DNA from: an uncultured Collinsella sp.
GTDB taxonomy: Bacteria > Actinomycetota > Coriobacteriia > Coriobacteriales > Coriobacteriaceae
Reading direction: 5' to 3'
Length of the DNA: 5,738 bases
Assembly: GCA_900549185.1 (NCBI GenBank)
Contig: URNM01000115.1
Location: 1 to 5,738 of the forward strand
The notes beneath the pieces are model-generated. The model saw nothing but the letters and a program-made list of their open reading frames with translations. It had not been told where the DNA came from and did no database searches. Every line of letters starts with the position of its first letter. The first letter of the stretch is position 1. This document shows positions 1 through 4,467 of the stretch, one piece after another. The translations under genes were made by a program, and so were the position numbers.

Positions 1-48
1 CGAGATCGCTCAGTGTCTCGTGGGCTCGGAGATGTGTATAAGAGACAG
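1..48 (+). other. Illumina/Nextera adapter artefact, not genomic
   Basis: The bases match a library construct segment by segment. Bases 1-6 (CGAGAT) are the end of the P7 primer. Bases 7-14 (CGCTCAGT) sit where the 8-base i7 index belongs, and from memory equal the primer-strand form of Nextera index N724. Bases 15-48 are the full 34-base Nextera read-2 adapter, whose last 19 bases (30-48) are the Tn5 mosaic end. The genomic insert therefore begins at 49. This is untrimmed sequencing adapter at a contig end and should be removed. It is not an IS50/Tn5 insertion, because nothing else of the transposon is present. Confidence 0.97.
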
Positions 49-211
49 CCTTATAGACGTCGCGCAGCGTGACCACGACGCGCGTGATAATCTCGGGGTA
101 GACGCGAGCGGTGCGCGTGGCGATGACCTTGGCGGCGCGCGGTGACAGAACTTCGTCGTCGTCAAGCAGGTAGCGTAGGATGACGGTCTCGTCGATGATG
201 GTGCTACTCAT
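49..211 (-). CDS. PIN-domain (VapC-like) toxin, N-terminal fragment
   Basis: Reading leftward from an ATG at 211-209 gives 54 codons with no stop before the adapter junction at 48/49, so only the N-terminus is present. The fragment has the start of a PIN domain: a hydrophobic strand ending in the first acidic residue (IID, Asp7), then ILRYLLDDDEVLS, a helix with PRAAKVI, and a YPEIITRVVVTLRDVY segment like the PE-VLAEVVYVL-KVY block of PIN proteins. PIN toxins are Mg-dependent ribonucleases that cut RNA when free of their antitoxin. The start codon lies inside the antitoxin gene (8-base overlap), implying translational coupling. Two positions are unusual: the common DTN motif reads DET, and Arg44 falls where a second acidic residue is often found, although Glu40 is close by. 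The family call is good; activity is uncertain, since most of the domain is missing. Confidence 0.72.
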
Positions 212-527
212 TGATATCTACTTCCTCGGGACCCAAAATCGAATCGTCGCTTTCCGTGGCAAGGTATTCAATCCAGGCATTGCGCTCCTCGGAGCGGCGA
301 TTGGGATCTCCGTATGCTTTGAGCGATCCATAGGCGGCGGTGCCGTCCTTTGAGCGCACGGCGACCGGCTGAAAGGGAAGCTTGCGCATCAAAATGCTCT
401 GCGCGACAAAAAGGCGGACAGCCTCGGCGAGCGATGTGCCCATGGCGTCGTAGAGGCGCTCGGCATGCTGTTTGTCCTCTTCGCAAATGCGCACCTGCAG
501 GATGGCTCGTTTTTGCGTCGATGACAT
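204..527 (-). CDS. RelB/DinJ-family antitoxin (ribbon-helix-helix)
   Basis: This 107-residue protein has the RelB/DinJ antitoxin layout. A short beta strand (about residues 8-14, AILQVRI) is followed by a helix (16-28), a tight turn at MGTS, a second helix (32-47, LAEAVRLFVAQSIL) and the typical LPFQP segment (50-54). The acidic C-terminal half (EERNAWIEYLATESDD) is the likely toxin-wrapping region. The ATG at 527-525 is chosen over the in-frame GTG just upstream because the AGGGAGG ribosome site ends 6 bases before the ATG but only 3 before the GTG. The stop overlaps the start of the PIN-domain gene by 8 bases, forming an antitoxin-first operon. Such antitoxins usually bind their own promoter, and the upstream region holds a palindrome that could serve. 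RelB/DinJ antitoxins are best known with RelE/YafQ toxins, so a PIN partner is a less familiar pairing. Confidence 0.85.
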   Translation of the reverse strand: MSSTQKRAILQVRICEEDKQHAERLYDAMGTSLAEAVRLFVAQSILMRKLPFQPVAVRSKDGTAAYGSLKAYGDPNRRSEERNAWIEYLATESDDSILGPEEVDINE

Positions 528-592
528 CACTGCCCTCCCTTAGCTAACGTGCAATATAGTCGGTCAAATGCGGCATGTACCGATATCATAGA

Positions 593-622
593 ATCTTATA
601 ACCATTACTTTATTTTACTCAA
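593..622 (-). promoter_or_regulatory. Candidate promoter of the toxin-antitoxin operon
   Basis: On the minus strand, TTGAGT (622-617) could be a -35 box. It is followed after 18 bases by TAAGAT (598-593), or after 16 bases by TATAAG (600-595), as a -10 box. Transcription would start near 585, leaving a leader of roughly 55 bases before the antitoxin ATG at 527. The -35 box lies within the palindrome at 614-627, which would suit repression by the antitoxin. Both boxes match the consensus only moderately, so this is a suggestion. Confidence 0.35.
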
Positions 623-636
623 GTAAATAACCATTA
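598..636. repeat. Palindrome flanked by 10-bp direct repeats, possible operator
   Basis: The decamer ATAACCATTA occurs at 598-607 and again at 627-636, 29 bases apart. Between the copies lies the inverted repeat TTTACT-CA-AGTAAA (614-627), perfect over 6 bp on each side. The whole block lies 70-110 bases upstream of the antitoxin start and covers its candidate promoter. Ribbon-helix-helix antitoxins bind short repeated or palindromic operators at their own promoters, so this is a reasonable candidate site. The rightward operon could also use it. The repeats are directly visible; the binding role is inferred. Confidence 0.5.
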
Positions 637-751
637 ACACGAATACAAGCGTAGTACATCCAAAATGAGAGCGTGTAAAAATCTCAGAGGTGTACGCATG
701 TAATACACTCACCTTTATAGCTTTTAGAGAATAATTCCAACCTGCCAAAAC

Positions 752-777
752 CCCTGCAATACACCCGTATTGCAGGG
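752..777. repeat. Perfect 11-bp inverted repeat (hairpin or operator) upstream of the fdh operon
   Basis: CCCTGCAATAC (752-762) and GTATTGCAGGG (767-777) are exact reverse complements separated by the 4-base loop ACCC. On the minus strand the stem is followed by TTTT (750-747), which gives a weak terminator appearance, but no leftward gene to its right needs terminating. On the plus strand no T-run follows. An operator for the regulator of the downstream operon, or a structured 5' leader, fits the location better. It lies 179 bases before the hydN-like start. Confidence 0.6.
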
Positions 778-955
778 CCTATGCTCAAGTTTGCCACCTG
801 CAACTGCGTATATTTAGCCTGTATATCGTTGGAGGAACTCTACCGAAGCGCCTGTTTCGCCGCATGCGCTCGATACGCCGATGCCAGGCCACGGGCGGCT
901 TGGGGCAACGTCGACAGGGTCTCTCCGGCATGGGATTCAGGAGGGAGTGAACAAC

Positions 956-1474
956 ATGGGCAATAAACGAGTCGTGGCTGATTCTTCACGCTGCATTGGG
1001 TGTCAAACCTGTATGGCGGCGTGCATCGAGGCGCACGATATTCCCGGCAACATCGCCGCGCCGCGCCTGCGCGTGACGCGTACGTACGAGATCTCCGCAC
1101 CGGTGGCTTGCCATCACTGCGAGGATGCCCCGTGCGCCAAGGCCTGTCCTACGGGCGCCTTGTTCTTTGATCCAAAGAACCATCGCATCGGCGTCAACGA
1201 GGACAACTGCATCGGCTGCAAGAGCTGCGTCATGGCATGCCCCTTTGGCGCCGTGAGCGTGGCGACCACGCAGGTCCCCGTCTTGATGGGTGACGTGCGA
1301 GTGGGTTCGCAGACTAAGAGCTTCGTGCTCAAGTGCGACCTGTGCGTGGACCGTCCCGGCGGTCCGGCGTGTGCCGAGGCGTGCCCGACTAAGGGCCTCA
1401 CCCTGGTAGACGAGGAGCGTTTGGCGGAGCTGACCGCCGAGCGTGCCCGCGCCACCATCGAAAACGAGGCGTAA
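956..1474 (+). CDS. hydN: HydN-like four-cluster [4Fe-4S] ferredoxin, electron carrier of formate dehydrogenase H
   Basis: This 172-residue soluble iron-sulfur protein has sixteen cysteines in four groups: CIGCQTC..C (13-23), CHHCEDAPC..C (52-64), CIGCKSC..C (85-95) and CDLC..C...C (127-143). The pattern matches the HydN/HycB/HyfA family of 4x[4Fe-4S] ferredoxins, which shuttle electrons from FdhF to hydrogenase modules. There is no signal peptide or membrane segment, so it should be cytoplasmic. The ATG at 956 is chosen because AGGAGG (939-944) precedes it by 11 bases and the family N-terminus begins just before the first cysteine group. A GTG at 947 is only 2 bases from that site, and an ATG at 881 would add an unrelated 25-residue tail. 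The position directly upstream of fdhF parallels hydN in enterobacteria. HycB-like naming would be equally acceptable, since the subfamily cannot be fixed by eye. Confidence 0.88.
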   Translation: MGNKRVVADSSRCIGCQTCMAACIEAHDIPGNIAAPRLRVTRTYEISAPVACHHCEDAPCAKACPTGALFFDPKNHRIGVNEDNCIGCKSCVMACPFGAVSVATTQVPVLMGDVRVGSQTKSFVLKCDLCVDRPGGPACAEACPTKGLTLVDEERLAELTAERARATIENEA

Positions 1475-1509
1475 GCGTCGGGCGACAGGCCCAATGATTG
1501 TCAAATAAG

Positions 1510-1525
1510 TACCGAGCATTCGGTA
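1510..1525 (+). repeat. Small hairpin in the hydN-fdhF gap
   Basis: TACCGA (1510-1515) and TCGGTA (1520-1525) pair perfectly around a GCAT loop. The hairpin sits in the 74-base gap, ending 11 bases before the AAGGAGG ribosome site of fdhF (1537-1543). It has no T-run and is not a terminator. It might protect or process the transcript, or be chance. Confidence 0.4.
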
Positions 1526-1548
1526 GCAGAGAAAGGAAGGAGGGTGTC

Positions 1549-3771
1549 ATGGAGAAGCATAAAGTGATTTGCCCGTACTGCGGCGCCGGTTGCCAGTTTA
1601 ACCTCCTGGTCCAAAACGGCCAGGTCGTGGGTACCGAACCGCTTAACGGCATCACCAACCAGAGCGAGCTGTGCCTTAAGGGCATGAGCGGCTACGACTT
1701 CATCAACGACACCAAGATCTTGACTCCTCGCGTACTGCACCCGATGATCCGTCGCACCAAGGGTGCGGATCTTGAGCGCGTAAGCTGGGACGAGGCACTG
1801 GATTTCACCGCATCTAAGATGCAGGCCATAATTGACGAATATGGTCCTAACGCTGTCATGACCACCGGCTCTTCGCGAGGCGGCGGCAATGAGGCGAACT
1901 ACGTCATGCAGAAGTTTACGCGTGCGTGCATCGGCACCCACAGCGTAGACAACTGCGCCCGTACTTGACACGGCCCTACTGTCCTCGGTCTGATGGACAC
2001 GGTTGGTTCAGGTTGCATGTCATGCTCCATCCCCGGTATGGAGGATGCGGGCTGCATTTTCCTCTTCGGCTATAACCCTGCCGATTCGCACCCCATCGTC
2101 GCAAGGCGTATCGTGCGAGCCAAAGAAAAGGGTTGCAAGATCATCGTCGCCGACCCGCGCCATATCGAAACCGCGCGTATCGCCGATCTCTACCTTCCGA
2201 TCAAGAACGGTTGCAATGTTGCGTTCCTCAACGCCTTTGCCAACTGCTTGGTCAACGATGGCCTCTACGACAAGGAATTCGTCGCCGAGCACACGAACGG
2301 CTTTGACGAGTGGTGGGAGACCATCAAGAACTACACTCCCGAATCCGTACAGGACATCACGGGTGTCGAGCCCGCGTTGATCCACCAAGCTGCCGAGATG
2401 TACGCCACGGCGAAGCCCTCTGCCATTATTGGCTGGGGCATGGGCGTATGCCAGCAGAAGCAGAACCTGAAGACGGTGCACACCATCGCCTCCATCGCCT
2501 GCGTTGCCGGCCAGATCGGCAAACCCAATTCCGGTCTCGCGCCCGTGCGTGGCCAGAATAACGTCCAGGGCTCTTGCGATATGGGCATGCTGCCCAACCT
2601 GTACCCTGGCTACCAGAAAGTCACCGACCCGGCAGTGCGTGCCAAGTTTGCCAAGGCTTGGGGCGTGCCCGAGGAAAAGCTCCCGCTCGAGGAGGGCTAC
2701 AAGCTCACCGACCTGGGCCACCTGGTCGACGAGGGCAAGGTGCACTGCTTCTACAACTACGGCGAGGACCCGGTGCAGACCGAGCCCGATTCGGCCGGAA
2801 TGCGCAAGACGCTCTCCAAGCTGGATCTGTTTATTTGCCAGGACATCTTTATGACGCAGACGACCATGCTCGCCGACGTCATCCTGCCTGCCACCTCTTG
2901 GGGCGAGCACGAGGGTGTCTTTACCGCATCCGACCGTAGCTTCCAGCACTTTGACGCGGCCGTTCCGCCCAAGGGCGAGTGCCGTCACGACTGGGAGATC
3001 TTCGCGGACCTGTCTACGCGTATGGGTTACCCCATGCACTACGACAACACCGAGCAGATCTGGAACGAGTGCATTAGCCTGTGCCCCAACTTTGTGGGCG
3101 CGACCTACGAGAAGATGGCTCCCGAGGGCGGCTACGCCCAGTGGCCCGTCAAGAGCACCGATGTGAACGACCACGGTACGCCCGACATGTTCGCTGGTGG
3201 CAAGTTCACCACCAAGGACGGCCGCGCCAACCTGATGGCGCACGACTGGGAGGCGCCCTCCGAGCTTCCCGATGATGAGTACCCGCTCATCCTGTGCACC
3301 GTCCGCGAGGTCGGCCACTACAGCTGCCGCTCGATGACCGGCAACTGCAAGACGCTGGCGCTGCTTGCCGACGAGCCCGGCTTTGTCCGCATGAATCCCG
3401 CGGACGCCGAGGCGCGCGGCATCAAGAATGGCGACATCGTCTCGATTCACAGCCGCCGCGGCCAGGTATACAGCCGCGCCGACGTGAGCGATCGCATCAA
3501 CAAGGGCACGGTCTACATGACCTACCAGTGGTGGATCGGCAAGTGCAACGAGCTGACCATGCACAAGGTCGACCCGGTCTCGCATACGCCCGAGGACAAG
3601 TTCTCCGCCTGCCAGGTCGACGCTATCGCCGACCAGGTCTGGGCCGAGGGCGAGGTCGAGCGTCAGTACACCGAGCTCAAGCAGGCTCTGGTGGACGCCG
3701 CCGCTCCCCAGGACGTTGAGCCCGGCGCCGTCAAGTTCGACGACGAGACGCACGTGAATCAAATCGTGTAG
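1549..3771 (+). CDS. fdhF: Formate dehydrogenase H, selenocysteine-containing catalytic subunit
   Basis: This enzyme oxidises formate to CO2 at a molybdenum (or tungsten) bis-pterin centre. The frame is open from ATG 1549 to TAG 3771 except for TGA at 1966-1968, read as selenocysteine, giving 740 residues. Sec falls at residue 140 followed by His141, the same numbers as in E. coli FdhF. The cluster cysteines (8, 11, 15, 42) and Lys44 also coincide. Arg334 in PVRGQNNVQG corresponds to the E. coli active-site Arg333. The pterin-binding core is followed by a molybdopterin-binding C-terminal domain from about residue 578 (YPLILCTVREVGHYSCRSMTGN). E. coli FdhF has 715 residues; the extra length is mainly a C-terminal tail. 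A perfect AAGGAGG (1537-1543) lies 5 bases before the ATG. No twin-arginine signal is present, so it is cytoplasmic. Automatic annotation may split it into 1498-1968 and 1993-3771. Confidence 0.97.
1966..2000 (+). promoter_or_regulatory. Selenocysteine UGA codon with bacterial SECIS hairpin
   Basis: The UGA at 1966-1968 is followed by a hairpin with stem TGTCC (1980-1984) against GGACA (1995-1999), extended by TC (1985-1986) against GA (1992-1993) with T1994 bulged. The apical loop is GGTCT (1987-1991). Exactly 18 bases separate the UGA from the GGTC of the loop, as I recall for E. coli fdhF, and the first 11 bases from the UGA (TGACACGGCCC) are also the same. Counting the U of UGA as 1, U17, G23 and U24, which are important for SelB binding in E. 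coli, are present, though U17 would be paired in this fold. The hairpin is part of the coding sequence and directs SelB-Sec-tRNA to the codon. Confidence 0.92.
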
Positions 3772-3792
3772 TTCCGTTCTCGTTGGCTTTTT

Positions 3793-3834
3793 GGGCCGGG
3801 CGTCCCGTACGTTCGGGAGCCCGGCCCGTTATTT
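3793..3834 (+). terminator. Strong stem-loop with T-rich tail between fdhF and hyfA
   Basis: GGGCCGGGC (3793-3801) pairs with GCCCGGCCC (3819-3827). Inside it, TCCCG (3803-3807) pairs with CGGGA (3814-3818). G3802 is bulged and the loop is 6 bases, for 14 pairs in total. The tail GTTATTTT (3828-3834 after the first G) follows directly, as in an intrinsic terminator. It begins 21 bases after the fdhF stop, and the hyfA ribosome site follows within a few bases. It is therefore likely a partial terminator within one operon, lowering hyf expression relative to fdhF, unless an unseen promoter restarts transcription. No separate promoter is visible in the remaining 15 bases. Confidence 0.8.
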
Positions 3835-3849
3835 TGAAAGGAAGTGGGG

Positions 3850-4467
3850 ATGAACCGCTTCATCGACATCAACCCGGAGAGGTGCATCGGCTGCGGAACA
3901 TGCCAGTCCGCCTGTGCCGACGCCCACCGGATGCAGGGTCTTCAGGATACGCCGCGCCTGGCGCTCGTGAAGACCGGCGGTATTTCGGCCGCCCTTGCCT
4001 GCCACCATTGCGAGGGTGCCCCCTGCGCCGAGGTCTGCCCGGTGAATGCCATCGAGCACGATGGCGACCGCATCCACGTCAAGGAGCAGGAGTGCATCGG
4101 GTGCAGGCTGTGCGCCATCGCGTGCCCCTTCGGAGCCATCCATCCCGACGGCACGTCTATCGCCGGTGTCGCAGGCATGTGCGACCCGACGCCTTCGTAT
4201 CCTAAGTCCCTGAGCAGCCTGCTTACGTGGGCTCCCGGCCAGTACACCTGCGCCGTCAAGTGCGACCTGTGCGCCTTCGATTCGGACGGCCCGCATTGTG
4301 TGGCGGCGTGCCCCACCAAGGCGCTGACCGTCATGGGCGGCGCGGCCGATCGCGAGCTCGACGAGGCCAAGCGCCTGCGCTCGATTGAAAACGGTCCGGT
4401 CGTCGACGTTACCGCTGTGGCCCAGGGCCTGTCCGAGAAAGCAGAAGGGAGCGTAAACAATGGATAG
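3850..4467 (+). CDS. hyfA: HyfA-like hydrogenase-4 [4Fe-4S] ferredoxin subunit
   Basis: This 205-residue iron-sulfur protein has four four-cysteine groups at residues 12-22 (CIGCGTC..C), 51-63 (CHHCEGAPC..C), 82-92 (CIGCRLC..C) and 138-154 (CDLC..C...C). E. coli HyfA has the same length as I recall it, and shares the MNRF start, the H-QGLQ-PRLALVKT stretch and the AVKCDLC block. Cys111 and Cys134 lie outside the standard groups, in the linker of about 45 residues between the third and fourth groups. The protein should relay electrons from FdhF to the membrane hydrogenase on the cytoplasmic side. The ATG at 3850 is favoured over the in-frame GTG at 3844 because AAAGGA (3837-3842) lies 7 bases before the ATG. 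Its last 8 bases overlap hyfB, indicating coupled translation. It is a paralogue of the ferredoxin at 956-1474. Confidence 0.9.
   Translation: MNRFIDINPERCIGCGTCQSACADAHRMQGLQDTPRLALVKTGGISAALACHHCEGAPCAEVCPVNAIEHDGDRIHVKEQECIGCRLCAIACPFGAIHPDGTSIAGVAGMCDPTPSYPKSLSSLLTWAPGQYTCAVKCDLCAFDSDGPHCVAACPTKALTVMGGAADRELDEAKRLRSIENGPVVDVTAVAQGLSEKAEGSVNNG

Larger units (their letters stand above)
531..955. other. Divergent intergenic region, about 425 bases, no convincing gene
   Basis: The region separates the leftward toxin-antitoxin operon from the rightward formate dehydrogenase operon, so it should hold both promoters. About 540-770 is clearly richer in A and T than the coding sequence. It holds direct repeats around a palindrome (598-636), scattered GTGTA/TACAC pentamers (673-764) and a perfect hairpin (752-777), listed separately. 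From about 780 to 955 composition returns to GC-rich and probably forms the untranslated leader of the operon. I found no convincing -10/-35 pair for the rightward promoter. TTGCCA at 791 and TATTTA at 811 are too close together (14 bases). I also saw no TTGAT-N4-ATCAA (FNR-type) site and no clear sigma-54 (TGGCAC-N5-TTGC) site. The GGAGGA at 831-836 has no start codon at a suitable distance. Confidence 0.7.

Noticed and set aside
30..48. Tn5/IS50 mosaic end as evidence of a transposon insertion
   Set aside because: It is embedded in a complete Nextera read-2 adapter with index and P7 end, so it is a library artefact.
350..547. Plus-strand and alternative minus-strand frames over the antitoxin gene
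   Set aside because: The RelB/DinJ fold and ribosome site identify the 204-527 minus frame as the real one.
531..955. CRISPR array, tRNA or FNR/sigma-54 site in the intergenic region
   Set aside because: No regular repeat-spacer pattern, no tRNA-like arms and no acceptable match to the binding consensus were found by eye.
781..966. 61-residue open frame before hydN
   Set aside because: It has only a weak ribosome site and no recognisable domain, runs into the hydN start, and its composition is not convincing as protein.
1498..1548. Upstream start (TTG at 1498) for fdhF
   Set aside because: It has no ribosome site and adds 17 unrelated residues; ATG 1549 has a perfect AAGGAGG and matches the family N-terminus.
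1498..1968. fdhF as a pseudogene broken by a stop codon, or two separate genes
   Set aside because: Homology is continuous across the TGA, the TGA falls at the known Sec position and a SECIS hairpin follows.
2020..3762. Long antisense open frame of 580 residues opposite fdhF
   Set aside because: It is a mirror of GC-rich codon bias; its protein is low-complexity (V, G, L, A, D, H rich) and the sense strand is clearly fdhF.
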